The translations under genes and the position numbers were made by a program. A stretch of 18,554 nucleotides of DNA from an uncultured Myxococcales bacterium (GTDB lineage Bacteria; Myxococcota_A; Polyangia; Polyangiales; Polyangiaceae): positions 1-18,554 of the forward strand of contig CALKVG010000697.1 in assembly GCA_937998045.1 (NCBI GenBank), written 5' to 3'. Shown in pieces: positions 6,118-16,035 of this stretch; within the stretch, counting starts at the first letter, position 1, and each line of letters starts with the position of its first letter. The notes below the pieces were generated by a model. It was not told where the DNA came from. It was given only the letters and a program-made list of their open reading frames with translations, and did no database searches.

Positions 6118-7049
6118 AGGCCAGCGCCTCCGACGAGCGACGCCTCTCCGAGCTCGCGCGAGCGGCCCTCACCTACGCAAGCCGCTGGGGCCTGCACGTG
6201 CTGCCGCTACTGGTCGCGCGCAAGGAGCCCTTCGCCTCGGCGGTGCCGCACGGGTATCTCGACGCGTCCCGCGACGGCGAAAGGATCGCGAGCTGGTGGG
6301 ACCGCGCGCCCCGCGCCAACGTCGGCATCGCCTGCGCGCCGTCGGGCCTGCTCGTCATCGACGTGGACCCTCGCAACGGCGGCGACGAAACGATCGCGGC
6401 CCTGATGCGGCGACTGGGCGACCTGCCCGAGACCTGGCGGGCGCTCACCCCCGGCGGCGGCGTGCACTACTACTTCCGACACGACGGCAAGGACTACCCG
6501 CACGCCCTCGGGCGCGGCGTGGACGTCAAATACCGCGGCTATGTCGTCGCCCCTCCGAGCATTCACCCGAACGGCCATCGCTACAGGTGGGACCTGGGAG
6601 CCCACCCGACGGAGGCCTCGCTGGCGGAAGTCCCCATGGTGTGGCTGCTGCAAATGCGCCGATTGACCGAGGGCGACGGCGCGACGCGCCCGCTATCGAC
6701 GGGGCTCGACGCGGCCGACTCGTTCTTGGGCGCAGCCTTCGAAGCACTCGGCTGGCTCGGACCGGCGTTGACCGAAGGTCGGCGCTGCGCGCGTTGCCCA
6801 TGGGCCGAGGAGCACAGCGACGGCCGCGGGCGCGGCCAGGACTCGTCGACGGTCCTCTTCTCGCCCATCGTCGGCACGACCCTCGGCGGCTTTCACTGCT
6901 CGCACTCGCATTGCGCCACCCGCCGTATATTCGAGGTCGTCCAGGAACTCCCCGCCGACGCCATCGACGCCGCCGCGCGCGCCTACCCCAACGCGTACCG
7001 GGTGCTCGTTCGCCGGCTCGCCCTGCTGGCGCAGCGGAGGACACCGTGA
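6114..7049 (+). CDS. bifunctional DNA primase/polymerase (PrimPol) with Zn-binding C-terminus
   Basis: A 311-residue protein, start ATG 6114. Residues 15-180 match the PrimPol (archaeo-eukaryotic primase-like) domain: LLVIDVDPRNGG gives the metal-binding acidic pair Asp83/Asp85, PGGGVHYYFRHD gives His118, and GRGVDVKYRGYVVAPPSIHP gives Asp137 and the substrate loop. PrimPol enzymes make RNA or DNA primers and can extend them; they are common in plasmids, phages and satellites. The C-terminal part has C225xxC228 and C262-H-H-C267 (CSHSHC), a likely zinc-binding module like those in primases that contact single-stranded DNA. The stop overlaps the ATPase gene start (GTGA), so primase and ATPase are translationally coupled, as expected for a primase-helicase pair acting at the element's origin. 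Confidence 0.9.
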   Translation: MKASASDERRLSELARAALTYASRWGLHVLPLLVARKEPFASAVPHGYLDASRDGERIASWWDRAPRANVGIACAPSGLLVIDVDPRNGGDETIAALMRRLGDLPETWRALTPGGGVHYYFRHDGKDYPHALGRGVDVKYRGYVVAPPSIHPNGHRYRWDLGAHPTEASLAEVPMVWLLQMRRLTEGDGATRPLSTGLDAADSFLGAAFEALGWLGPALTEGRRCARCPWAEEHSDGRGRGQDSSTVLFSPIVGTTLGGFHCSHSHCATRRIFEVVQELPADAIDAAARAYPNAYRVLVRRLALLAQRRTP

Positions 7050-8827
7050 GCCAGCCCCCCGCGGTCGCCCAGCCTCCCGACCCGCCCGAAGTGCACGAGC
7101 GCAAGAAGGACAAGGAGGAGAAGCCCCCCAGTCAGGCGGACCTGCTCGTGCAGATCGCCCAGACCAAGGGAACGCTCTTCCACGACGCGTACGAGGAGGC
7201 CTACCTCACCGTGCCTCGCGGCAGCGGGCACGAGACGATGAAGCTCCGAAGCAGGCGCACGCGCGCTTGGCTCGATCGCGAATACTTCACGACCTTCGGG
7301 CGCGTCGCGTCGGCCCAGGCGAAGGTGGATGCTATCGGGCTGCTCGAGGGCATCGCCTTGCACGAGGGCGATTCGGACGTGGCCTCCCTACGCACCGCCG
7401 AGCACGAGGGCCGGATCTACATCGACCTCGGCGACGAGAGCCGCGAGGCCATCGAGATCGCTCCGTCCGGGTGGCACATCGTGCGTCGCGCTCCGGTGCG
7501 GTTCGTGCGCCCGAAAGGGATGCAGCCGCTCCCTCGACCCGAAACCGGCGGGAGCGTCGAGGAACTCCGGGAGTTCGTCAACGTCAAGAGCGAGGTGCAC
7601 TTCCGGCTCCTGGTTGCGTGGATCGTGGCCGCGCAGCGCCCGCGCGGTCCCTACCCGATCCTCTGCCTCCAGGGCGAGCACGGAGCCTCCAAGTCCACGA
7701 CGACGCGGCTCGTGCGCCGCATGGTCGACCCCAACTCGTGCCCCGTTCGCGCCGCTCCGCGCGAGCTGCGCGATCTGGCCATCGCGGGAAGCGCCGTCCA
7801 CGTGCTCGCCTTCGACAACCTGTCCGGGGTGCCGGCCTGGCTCTCCGATGCCTTGTGCCGGGTCGCCACGGGCGGGGGCTTCGCCACCAGGGCCCTGTGC
7901 ACCGATGACGAAGAGGTGATCTTTGACTTCATGCGACCCGTCATCGTCAATGGCATCGACGACGTGGCCACCAGGCCTGACCTCGCCGACCGATGCCTGG
8001 TGATCACGCTGCCGGCCATCCCCGCAACGAAGCGCCGACGCGAGCGCGACATGCTCGCCAGCTTCGCGGCCGTCGCGCCGCGCATCTACGGAGCGATCCT
8101 CTCTGCGCTTGCCGGTGCGCTGGCGCGCGAGCCCGCCGTGAAACTTCCCGAGCTGCCGCGAATGGCGGACTTCGCCGTCTTCGCAACGGCCGCCGAGGCG
8201 GCGCTCGGGTGGGCCGAAGGGGACTTCATGCGCGCCTACCAGGCGAACCGGAGCGACACCACCTCGATCGCCTTCGACGCCGACCTAGTGGCCCAAGCCG
8301 TCGTCCGCTTCATGACCGATCGCACCGAGTGGACCGGAATGGCCAGGGACCTCTTCGCGCAGCTCGCGTCCTGCGTGTCGGAGCGGGACCGGGAGAGCCG
8401 CGCCTGGCCCGCAGCGGCGAACGTGCTGTCCACGCGCCTGCGCAGGGCCGCGCCCGTCTTGCGCGAGCTGGGGGTCGACGTGGACGCCGACATGAGCGAC
8501 GGACGCGGCCGGGACAAGCGGCGCTGCTTGGTCCTCAGAAAAATCCCGAAACCAACCGGCCCCACCGGCCCCATCAGCGATATTGCTCAGGAATCGGGCG
8601 AGCAGAAAGCCGCGTGGGGCCGGTCCGTTGCCGGCGAGGAATTTTCACGATCCCAGGCAAATTCAGCCCTTGGGGCCGGTGGGGCCACTGGGGCCGATCG
8701 ATCCGCTCGATCCGGGGCGGCCGACGCCACATTCGCCGACTGGCTTGAGGACGAGGGCATCACACCCCGCCACCAAGCCACAAGCCAACCCGACGACGAC
8801 GTGTCCGCCGAACGGAGGCCATCATGA
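7046..8827 (+). CDS. P-loop ATPase / replicative helicase-like protein
   Basis: A 593-residue protein. Start GTG 7046 with GGAGG (7036-7040) five bases upstream; the frame is open far upstream only as a shadow of the primase. Residues 1-30 are a charged, Pro-rich lead. Residues 205-325 form the ATPase core: Walker A is GEHGASKST (210-218), with Ser215 where Gly is usual before the Lys. Walker B is VLAFDNL (253-259). A sensor-like stretch with VNGIDDVATRPDLADRCLVI ends the core. Primase-linked phage ATPases that I recall share this wording (GE.G.AKST, AFDNLSG, NGI.D...RPDLADR) and often lack the Walker A Gly. Residues 495-593 are a disordered Gly/Ala/Ser tail encoded by GC-rich inverted repeats. 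It most likely unwinds DNA or loads at the origin next to the PrimPol; no direct proof of helicase activity. Confidence 0.88.
   Translation: MSQPPAVAQPPDPPEVHERKKDKEEKPPSQADLLVQIAQTKGTLFHDAYEEAYLTVPRGSGHETMKLRSRRTRAWLDREYFTTFGRVASAQAKVDAIGLLEGIALHEGDSDVASLRTAEHEGRIYIDLGDESREAIEIAPSGWHIVRRAPVRFVRPKGMQPLPRPETGGSVEELREFVNVKSEVHFRLLVAWIVAAQRPRGPYPILCLQGEHGASKSTTTRLVRRMVDPNSCPVRAAPRELRDLAIAGSAVHVLAFDNLSGVPAWLSDALCRVATGGGFATRALCTDDEEVIFDFMRPVIVNGIDDVATRPDLADRCLVITLPAIPATKRRRERDMLASFAAVAPRIYGAILSALAGALAREPAVKLPELPRMADFAVFATAAEAALGWAEGDFMRAYQANRSDTTSIAFDADLVAQAVVRFMTDRTEWTGMARDLFAQLASCVSERDRESRAWPAAANVLSTRLRRAAPVLRELGVDVDADMSDGRGRDKRRCLVLRKIPKPTGPTGPISDIAQESGEQKAAWGRSVAGEEFSRSQANSALGAGGATGADRSARSGAADATFADWLEDEGITPRHQATSQPDDDVSAERRPS
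8555..8695. repeat. inverted and direct repeats of TGGGGCCGGT inside the ATPase gene
   Basis: ACCGGCCCCA occurs twice in tandem (8555-8564, 8564-8573). Its reverse complement TGGGGCCGGT occurs at 8615-8624 and 8671-8680, followed by further TGGGGCC units at 8680-8686 and 8689-8695. They can form alternative long hairpins. They encode the low-complexity tail (PTGPTGP, GAGGATGA), so either the DNA structure or a relaxed protein linker may explain them. Confidence 0.55.
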
Positions 8828-9198
8828 AGACGACGGCGATTCGAGCCCTCGCGGATGCCGCGGACGCCCTGGCGCGCCTGGCGCGCGCCGTCGCCGAAGA
8901 CCCGGGCGACGCGGATGCGATGCTGTCCCTAGCCGACGCGGCGCGCTTGGCCGCGACTTCGCAGCGCGTCTTGCGCGATGCTATCCGGGCGGGCGAGCTG
9001 GCTGCGTATGGGCGCAAACGCGATCGCGCCGTACGACGGGGTGATCTGGACGCCTGGATCGAGAGCAGGCGCGTGGCCCCCGTGCCCGGAGTCGATGACG
9101 CGGACCTCGTCCGGCGCGTTCGACGGCTGGCGCGAGAATACGACGACACGCGGACAATCGGACAAAGCCGGGGGTGCCGCCGCGAGGTTCCAGAATGA
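8824..9198 (+). CDS. small excisionase-like HTH protein
   Basis: A 124-residue protein, start ATG 8824 overlapping the ATPase stop (ATGA), with GGAGG (8814-8818) five bases upstream. Residues 1-27 are an Ala-rich helix (ALADAADALARLARAVAE). Residues 34-80 are an excisionase-type HTH with wing (LSLADAARLAATSQRVLRDA, IRAGELAAYGRKRDRAVRRG, DLDAWIE). Residues 90-124 are charged and helical. Proteins of this type act as recombination directionality factors or regulators, and its position just before the integrase makes excision control a reasonable guess. It could equally regulate the replication operon. Confidence 0.75.
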   Translation: MKTTAIRALADAADALARLARAVAEDPGDADAMLSLADAARLAATSQRVLRDAIRAGELAAYGRKRDRAVRRGDLDAWIESRRVAPVPGVDDADLVRRVRRLAREYDDTRTIGQSRGCRREVPE

Positions 9199-9407
9199 GC
9201 GGCCTTGCTCAGCATCGGATCCCAGATCGCTGGTCGAGATGCGAGCCACTGCACGCGCTTGATGGCGGAGCTAACGTTCGAGGGGACGGTCCAAACCGAT
9301 GGAGATTCAGATGCAAAGGGTGGGTACCGACGCACATGTGTTCGCCGCAAGCAACACGCAACGAAGCAGAAAAGCAGCACGTGAATTCGTGCGGGGGGAG
9401 CGGTGAG

Positions 9408-10754
9408 ATGCCCGTGCCCCGCACTGGCTACGTCGAGCCGCTCAAGCGGGCGGACGGGTCGACGTACTTCCGCGCCCGCATCCGCCTGGCTGACGGCGCT
9501 CGCGCCCGCGTGGACGTGCCCGAGAAGTACAGCACGCCTGCCGGGGGCAGGACGGGGCGGGAGCGCGCAGAGCTTTATGCTGAGGCTCTCCAGGAGCGCG
9601 AAGATGAGACGCACGAACTGCTCGAGGCCCGCCGCGCCGCCGCACGCGCACCCGCGACCGCGGGCTCTGCGGATGAGACGTGCACGCAGTATTTCGACCG
9701 GCTTTCCAGATTGCGCTCTCGATCAGGGATCGGCGGGACGAAAGACGAACGCTGGACGTGGAACAAGTGGATCGCCCCCCGAATCGGCAACAAGCCCGTG
9801 CGCACGGTGGAGAGGGAGCAGATCGAGGATGTGCGCGACGCGCTCGACGAGGCGGTGCGCGAGTACATGGCGGAAGGCCCCGGCCACGGCGCGTCGGGCA
9901 AAACCGCGCTCAACGCTTGGTCCGTGCTGCGAACGACCTTCAAGGAAGCCTTCTCGTCGCGCGATCGTCGGCTGCGCGTTCGCGCCGACGATCCGTCCAC
10001 GGGGATCAAGCCGCCGCTCCGGACCGACGCCCGCAAGAAGACGTTCCTCTACCCCGCCGAGACGAGCGACCTGCTCGCCTGCGAGGACGTGCCACGCGAG
10101 TGGCGGGAGGTCTATGCCATCGCCCTGTACACGTACATGCGCCCGAACGAGCTTCGCGCCCTTCGCCGCGCCGACGTCGACCTGGTCCACGGGGTCATCC
10201 ACGTTACAAAGGCGTGGGACAAGCGCACGTCGAAAGTCGCAGCGCCGAAGACGGCGAACGGCATCCGCGACGTGCCGATCGAGCCTGCGCTTCGTCCGCT
10301 GCTCGCGCGCACGCTCGAGGGCAAAGGCGACAATGATCTCGTCGTCCCGCTTCTCGCGAAGACATCGGACTATTACGCGACGCCCACGTTCCGAGAGCAC
10401 CTGAAGATCGCCAAGGTCACGCGGCCGCGGCTCACCGAAGATACGGCGACGGTGATGCCCGTCAACTTCCGCTCGTGCCGTGACTCGGGGATCACCTGGC
10501 TCGCGCTCGCCGGCGTCGAGCTCGCGCGCATGCAGCGCCGAGCGGGGCATGACAACATCGAGACGACGCTCGGCTACGTGAAGCAGGCCGAGGATCTGAT
10601 CGGCAATGTCGGTGCCCCCTTCCCCGCCCTGCCTGAGTCGCTCGTTTGGCCCGAGGATTGGCCCAGATGCTCGCGTGCAAAATTACAAGCCACTGTAATG
10701 ACTACGCAATCAGAGTGGGCCGACCGGGACTCGAACCCGGGACCTACGGATTAA
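9408..10754 (+). CDS. tyrosine-type site-specific integrase
   Basis: A 448-residue protein. ATG 9408 has GGAG (9397-9400) seven bases upstream, preceded by a 5-bp hairpin (GCACG 9377-9381 / CGTGC 9388-9392). The N-terminal 90 residues form an arm-binding region with a basic beta segment (TYFRARIRLADGARARVDV). A SAM-like core-binding domain spans about 92-205. The catalytic domain has Arg245 (YMRPNELRAL), Lys281 or Lys277 (SKVAAPKTANGIRDVP), Arg358 (RSCRDSGITW), His381 (RRAGHD) and nucleophile Tyr390 (TTLGY). The usual HxxR motif reads R355-S-C-R358, so the first His is replaced. The last 12 codons (WADRDSNPGPTD) and the stop are the antisense of the tRNA-Lys gene, which is the attachment site. 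It integrates and, with a directionality factor, excises the element. Confidence 0.93.
   Translation: MPVPRTGYVEPLKRADGSTYFRARIRLADGARARVDVPEKYSTPAGGRTGRERAELYAEALQEREDETHELLEARRAAARAPATAGSADETCTQYFDRLSRLRSRSGIGGTKDERWTWNKWIAPRIGNKPVRTVEREQIEDVRDALDEAVREYMAEGPGHGASGKTALNAWSVLRTTFKEAFSSRDRRLRVRADDPSTGIKPPLRTDARKKTFLYPAETSDLLACEDVPREWREVYAIALYTYMRPNELRALRRADVDLVHGVIHVTKAWDKRTSKVAAPKTANGIRDVPIEPALRPLLARTLEGKGDNDLVVPLLAKTSDYYATPTFREHLKIAKVTRPRLTEDTATVMPVNFRSCRDSGITWLALAGVELARMQRRAGHDNIETTLGYVKQAEDLIGNVGAPFPALPESLVWPEDWPRCSRAKLQATVMTTQSEWADRDSNPGPTD
10716..10754. other. right attachment site region (within tRNA-Lys 3' half)
   Basis: The integrase gene runs into the tRNA 3' half and stops at 10752-10754. 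Elements of this kind recombine within the tRNA 3' half, usually the T arm or anticodon stem-loop. The exact core cannot be fixed because the partner copy is not in the window. The stated span is the overlap of integrase gene and tRNA. Confidence 0.6.
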
Positions 10755-10788
10755 AAGTCCGCAGCTCTACCGACTGAGCTATCGGCCC
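10716..10788 (-). tRNA. tRNA-Lys (anticodon UUU)
   Basis: The reverse strand folds as a full cloverleaf of 73 bases. The acceptor stem GGGCCGA pairs perfectly with TCGGCCC, with discriminator A at 10716. The D arm has AGCTCAGTCGGTAGAGCT, the anticodon loop is CTTTTAA (anticodon complement at 10753-10755), and the T loop is GGTTCGAGTCC. CCA is not encoded. The 3' end faces the integrase, so this is both a host tRNA gene and the integration target. Its promoter must lie right of 10788, in chromosomal DNA. Confidence 0.96.
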
Positions 10789-10993
10789 TGAAGCCGTTGC
10801 GTTTACTAGCACTTACGCGGCGTCTTGGGGCCTGCTTCTTTGCGGGCTCTCGACCACACGCGGCCCGCGGCGCGGCCACGTGCCGGCGCTGTCGTCGTCA
10901 AGCGGCCGTTCGGCCGACGCCACAGGCGACCGCGGAAAGCGCTGCCTGAGCGCCGCGTTCGCGCTCCCCTTCCCCTTCGCCGGTGCGGGTACG

Positions 10994-12305
10994 ATGGTTC
11001 GCCCCATGCGCTGCTGCCTCGGGTACGACCTCATCGCGGGAAACGAGAGCGCGTTCGCCGTGGACGTCTCGGCGATCGCGTTCGGGCCGGGGGTCCTCGC
11101 CGAGATCGGCGAACGCGTGCGCTCGGCGGGGTGCCGGCGCGTCGGGCTCTTCACGGACCGCGCGATCGCTCGCCTCGAATACCGCGAGACGGTCGCGCGT
11201 TCGCTGCAGGCCGCCGGCATCGCCGCCGCCGTCTACGACGAGGTGCACGTCGAACCAACGGACGCGTCATTCCGCGCCGCAGCCGAGTTCGCGCGCAAGG
11301 GTCGCTTCGACGGCTACGTGTCCCTCGGCGGCGGGTCGGTCATGGACACGTGCAAAGCGGCCGCCCTCTACGCGACCTACCCCGACGACTTCTACGCCTA
11401 CGTCAACGCACCGCTCGGCGGCGGACGTCCGGTTCCCGGGCCGCTGCCGCCTCACGTCGCGTGCCCGACGACGTGCGGCACGGGCAGCGAGTGCACGGGC
11501 ATCGCCGTGTTCGACGATCTCGCGCGCAAGGCGAAGACGGGGATCGCGTCGCGTCGTCTGCGGCCGACTCTCGCGCTGGTCGACCCCACGTGCGCGCGCA
11601 CCCTGCCATCGATGGTGGTGGCCGCCAGCGGCTTCGACGTCCTGTGCCACGCGCTCGAGTCGTACACCGCGCGCTCGTTCTCCGCGCGCCCGTCCGTCGC
11701 CTCGCCCGGCGCGCGCCCGATGAGCCAGGGACGCAACCCGTGGAGCGACCTCGGCGCCCTGGAGGCGCTGCGTCTGGCCGGGGCGTACCTCGCGCGCGCG
11801 GTGCGCGACGCCGACGACGAGGAGGCGCGCTCGTCGCTCTCGTGGGCGGCCACGCTCGCCGGCATCGCCTTCGGGAACGCCGGGGTGCACTTGCCCCACG
11901 CGATGGCGTACTCGGTCGCGGGCCTGGTACGCGATTACCGCTGCCCCGGCTATCCGCCGGACGAGCCGCTCGTCCCGCACGGGATCTCGGTCGTCGTGAA
12001 CGCCCCCAGCGTGTTCGGCGCGACCGCGACCACCTCGCCGGAGCGTCACCTCGCGGCAGCGCGCGCGCTCGGCGCCGACCTTCGCGGCGCAAGCGCTGCG
12101 GACGCCGCGGCGGTCCTGCCCGAGACGCTCCTCGCGATGATGCGCGCCACGAACGTACCGTGCGGACTCGCTCCCCTCGGGTACGGGCACGAGGACCTCG
12201 ACGCGCTCGTGTCCGGCGCCGTCGTCCAGACGCGCCTCGTCGACAACGCGCCCATCCTTGCGGACCACGCCGCGCTGCGCGAGCTCTTTCGCGAGGCCAT
12301 CGAGT

Positions 12306-12313
<8 letters not shown>
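10994..12313 (+). CDS. hydroxyacid-oxoacid transhydrogenase (iron-containing ADH family)
   Basis: A 439-residue protein. It closely follows human ADHFE1/HOT as I recall it: VEPTDASFRAAAEFA, DGYVSLGGGSVMDTCKAAAL, CPTTCGTGSECTGIAVFDD, VVAASGFDVLCHALESYTAR, GNAGVHLPHAMAYSVAGLV, PLVPHGISVVV. The GGGSxMDTCK and GTGSE segments bind NAD, and the Asp/His residues in FDVLCHALE, GVHLPHAM and VPHGIS supply the metal site. HOT transfers hydride from 4-hydroxybutyrate to 2-oxoglutarate, giving succinic semialdehyde and 2-hydroxyglutarate with tightly bound cofactor (EC 1.1.99.24). Start: ATG 10994 or 11006, both with weak ribosome sites; the frame upstream to 10880 is Ser/Arg-rich and unlike the family. 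The stop overlaps the thioesterase start by 8 bases, suggesting joint expression. Other iron ADH activities are possible. Confidence 0.85.
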
Positions 12314-12748
<435 letters not shown>

Positions 12749-12752
<4 letters not shown>

Positions 12753-13774
12753 GAGCCGTGCGCGTAGCGCGCCTTGATTCGCGGCAAGAGGTACTCATCG
12801 AAGGCGCGGTCCCAGTCGTACGCCGGTCGCCACGCCCAGTCGCTGCGAGCGCGCCCGTCGTCGACGTCGGCCGGCCACGAGGCCACGATGCGGGCGCGAA
12901 CCGCGTCCGGCTCGTAGTCGATGCGCGCGGCGGGGAACGCGCGGCGAACGCGATCGGCGATCTGCCCCGCGCTGACGCTGAAGGAGCGGATGTTGTACAC
13001 GCAGGAGGAGAGCCGCTCGCGATCGGCGCGCGCCAGCGTGAGGAGGGCGCCGATGGCGTCGGGCATCGCCATGAAAGGGATGGTCGCTTCCGGCTCGACG
13101 AAGCACTTGTAGGCGACGCCCTTGGCCGCGGCGTGGATCATCTCGGGACCGAAGTCGCTTGTCCCGCCGGTGGGCGCCGTGTCCGCCGCGATGAGCCCGG
13201 GGAAGCGCAGCGCACGGAAGTCGAGGCGCGCGGCGCCCGACAGCGCGCCGAGCTGGCGCGCGTGAAAGGTGAAGTAACGGCCGAGGTGCTCGCAGTACAG
13301 CTTGTTGCACCCGTACATCGTGATCGGGACGTTCCAGTGCTCCTCGCGCACCGCGCCGATGGCGCGCTTCTCCTCGATCGACGGCAGGCCGTACACGGCG
13401 ATCGAGCTCGGAAAGAGGAAGCGCACGGGCCTTCCGAGTCGCGAGGACTGGTTCTGCGCCATGCGCAGGACGTTCAGGGTGCCCTCGACGTTGACCTGGT
13501 GGGCGAGCTCGGGGTCGCGCTCTCCGCGGGTCGAGAGAAGGGCCGCCAGGTGGAAGACCATGTCCACCTCGTGATGGGCGGCCAGCTGGTCCAAGAGGTA
13601 GCGGTCCATGATGTTGCCCGCGTAGCTGGCCTCGACGAGCGACCGCATCGAATCGTTCAGGGGCGTGAGGTCGAGCGTGACGACGTCGTAGCCCCCGTGC
13701 TCGGCCAGCGTGTGGAGGAGCGAACGACCGATCTCGCCGTTCGCCCCCGTGACCAGAACCGCTGCGTTGGGCAT
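12749..13774 (-). CDS. tdh: L-threonine 3-dehydrogenase, SDR (epimerase-like) type
   Basis: A 341-residue protein of the extended short-chain dehydrogenase family. The NAD-binding motif is TGANGEIG (residues 9-16) with Asp35 at the end of strand 2 (NAD preference). The catalytic set is FPSSIAVYG (Ser near 123-124) and Y154xxxK158 (MYGCNKLYCEHLGRYF). The wording DFRALRFPGLI, PTGGTSDFGPEMIHAA, YKCF and IPFMAMPDAI is typical of the SDR-type threonine dehydrogenases of animals and some bacteria, unlike the zinc-dependent E. coli Tdh. It oxidises L-threonine to 2-amino-3-ketobutyrate with NAD. The partner Kbl is encoded two genes upstream on the same strand. Start ATG 13774 is 40 bases after the Rieske gene stop. 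A UDP-sugar epimerase is the main alternative, but Kbl's presence argues against it. Confidence 0.9.
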
Positions 13775-13814
13775 TGCGCCGGCACGATAGCACCGCCCGA
13801 CGCGACCTCGCGGG

Positions 13815-14429
13815 TCAGGGAAGCGTTACGTAGACGCCGCACGCGTCGGCGCACACGGTGAGCTTTTGCAGCGGAGCGGGAGCCGGCCCGCCGGTGACCT
13901 TCCCCTCGAGGTCGTAGGACGACTGGTGGCACGGGCACGAGAACTCCGCGCCCGTGAAATGCACCGTGCAGCAGGCGTGCGTGCACGAGCCCGAGAGGGC
14001 GACGTACTCGCCTGCCGTCGGCTGAACGACGATGATGAAATCCTGCTGGCAGGCGGGATCGGCGTAGCCGCTCGCCTCGACGAGGGCGCTTCCGCCGACT
14101 TGCTCGAGCGCGGGGTATTTCGCGAACGTCAGCGCGAAGACGCTCGAGCTGGTCGCGCAGCTCGAGGCGCACCCCGGGCCGTCGCCGGTCGGCGGCCCGT
14201 CCTTTGCGCCGTCCTTTGCGCCGTCCTTTGCGTCGGTGTCCCTACCTGCTTCGTTCGCGTCCGGCTGCTCGAACACACCCGCGTCGACGGGAGTTTCGTT
14301 CGCGCTGCCACACGCCGGGGCGAACAGCGACAAGGCACCGGCAGCGCCCACCCGGAGGACCTCCCGCCGCTCGAACGACTCTCTCTCGGCCGCGTGTGCG
14401 CACCGCGGGCAACGCTCGCATCTAAGCAT
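13815..14429 (-). CDS. Rieske [2Fe-2S] protein with Tat/lipoprotein-type signal
   Basis: A 204-residue protein, start ATG 14429. Residues 149-154 (CTHACC) and 165-168 (CPCH) are the two Rieske boxes: Cys149/His151 and Cys165/His168 bind the cluster, Cys154/Cys167 can form the stabilising disulfide. Residues 20-41 (ERREVLRVGAAGALSLFAPA then C) look like a twin-arginine signal with RRxVLR and a lipobox-like ending, so the protein is probably folded in the cytoplasm, exported by Tat and possibly lipid-anchored. Residues 45-85 are an Asp/Gly/Pro linker encoded partly by three 12-bp tandem repeats. Residues 1-10 carry CxxCPRC, unusual before a signal. It resembles the Rieske electron carriers of some respiratory complexes, but no cytochrome gene is adjacent. 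It lies between kbl and tdh. Confidence 0.88.
   Translation of the reverse strand: MLRCERCPRCAHAAERESFERREVLRVGAAGALSLFAPACGSANETPVDAGVFEQPDANEAGRDTDAKDGAKDGAKDGPPTGDGPGCASSCATSSSVFALTFAKYPALEQVGGSALVEASGYADPACQQDFIIVVQPTAGEYVALSGSCTHACCTVHFTGAEFSCPCHQSSYDLEGKVTGGPAPAPLQKLTVCADACGVYVTLP
14197..14232 (-). repeat. three exact 12-bp tandem repeats in the Rieske gene linker
   Basis: The plus-strand unit CCGTCCTTTGCG occurs at 14197-14208, 14209-14220 and 14221-14232. In the gene it encodes repeated Ala-Lys-Asp-Gly units of the flexible linker between export signal and Rieske domain. Copy number of such repeats can change by slippage without breaking the frame. Confidence 0.9.
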
Positions 14430-14485
14430 GACACCACGCGCTTCAGCTCTAACCACTGCCACGAAATGCGCTCGCGCGCACATGG

Positions 14486-15700
<1,215 letters not shown>

Positions 15701-15726
15701 GGGCGCGGAGCCTAGCACGCACGACG

Positions 15727-15870
15727 TCACCGCTCGCTGGCGACCTGGCTCGTAGCGTTCGGTGGGGTAAGTTGCGGCTGCGCGCTCGCCGAGGCCACGG
15801 AGGCGTCGTACCAGAAGGCGGCGACGACCAAGCCGATGATGGCGATCACGATGGGCCAACTGGAGGTCAT
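15727..15870 (-). CDS. 47-residue single-pass membrane peptide
   Basis: The ATG at 15868-15870 follows GGGAG eight bases upstream, a better signal than any further up; the frame is open to 16017, which would add a second hydrophobic stretch (ACSCALALGIGLAPGVV). Residues 5-24 (WPIVIAIIGLVVAAFWYD) are one clear membrane helix, followed by a short Ser/Ala/Pro/Gln tail. There are too few features for a family. It lies 26 bases before the kbl start on the same strand and may be co-transcribed. It could be a real small membrane protein; chance is also possible. Confidence 0.5.
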   Translation of the reverse strand: MTSSWPIVIAIIGLVVAAFWYDASVASASAQPQLTPPNATSQVASER

Positions 15871-16035
15871 GGCGTTGTCTCCCACGACGCCAGGTGCGAG
15901 ACCAATGCCAAGCGCGAGCGCGCACGAACACGCGAGGATTCGCGGCGGCGCGCGGTCCCCGAGCCGCCGGTCCGATCGTCGGCGTCGCGCAAAGGTACCT
16001 CGATCCGTGACGACCATGACGTGCGCCGGAGAAGC

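Larger units (their letters stand above)
47..10754. mobile_element. integrated phage-like or satellite element (left end off-contig)
   Basis: A tyrosine integrase abuts the 3' end of a tRNA-Lys gene, which is the classic right border of an integrated element. The tRNA's 5' end and promoter side lie in chromosomal DNA to the right, as expected if the element restored the tRNA 3' end. Inside are a PrimPol primase, a P-loop ATPase, four small HTH proteins, palindrome clusters, and a divergent cassette of small secreted, membrane and transglutaminase-like proteins. To the right the genes become ordinary metabolic genes. I found no second copy of the tRNA 3' sequence in 47-10700, so the left attachment site is probably beyond the contig edge. 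Whether it is a prophage, satellite or plasmid-like element is inference. The stated ends are the first genomic base and the integrase stop; the true right crossover lies somewhere within the tRNA. Confidence 0.75.

Noticed and set aside
5735..7045. 1030-codon open frame starting at 5735 ahead of the ATPase
   Set aside because: The part before 7046 is an Arg/Pro-rich shadow of the HTH and primase genes; the GTG at 7046 has a strong ribosome site and the family starts there.
47..10700. Second copy of the tRNA 3' sequence (left attachment site)
   Set aside because: I looked for the T-arm sequence (GACTCGAACCC) by eye on the plus strand and found no second copy; the left end is probably off-contig. 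A computed search would settle it.
10716..10754. C-terminal WADRDSNPGPTD of the integrase as a protein motif
   Set aside because: It is the antisense of the tRNA-Lys gene. Similar endings recur in integrases at tRNA sites and do not indicate a protein function.
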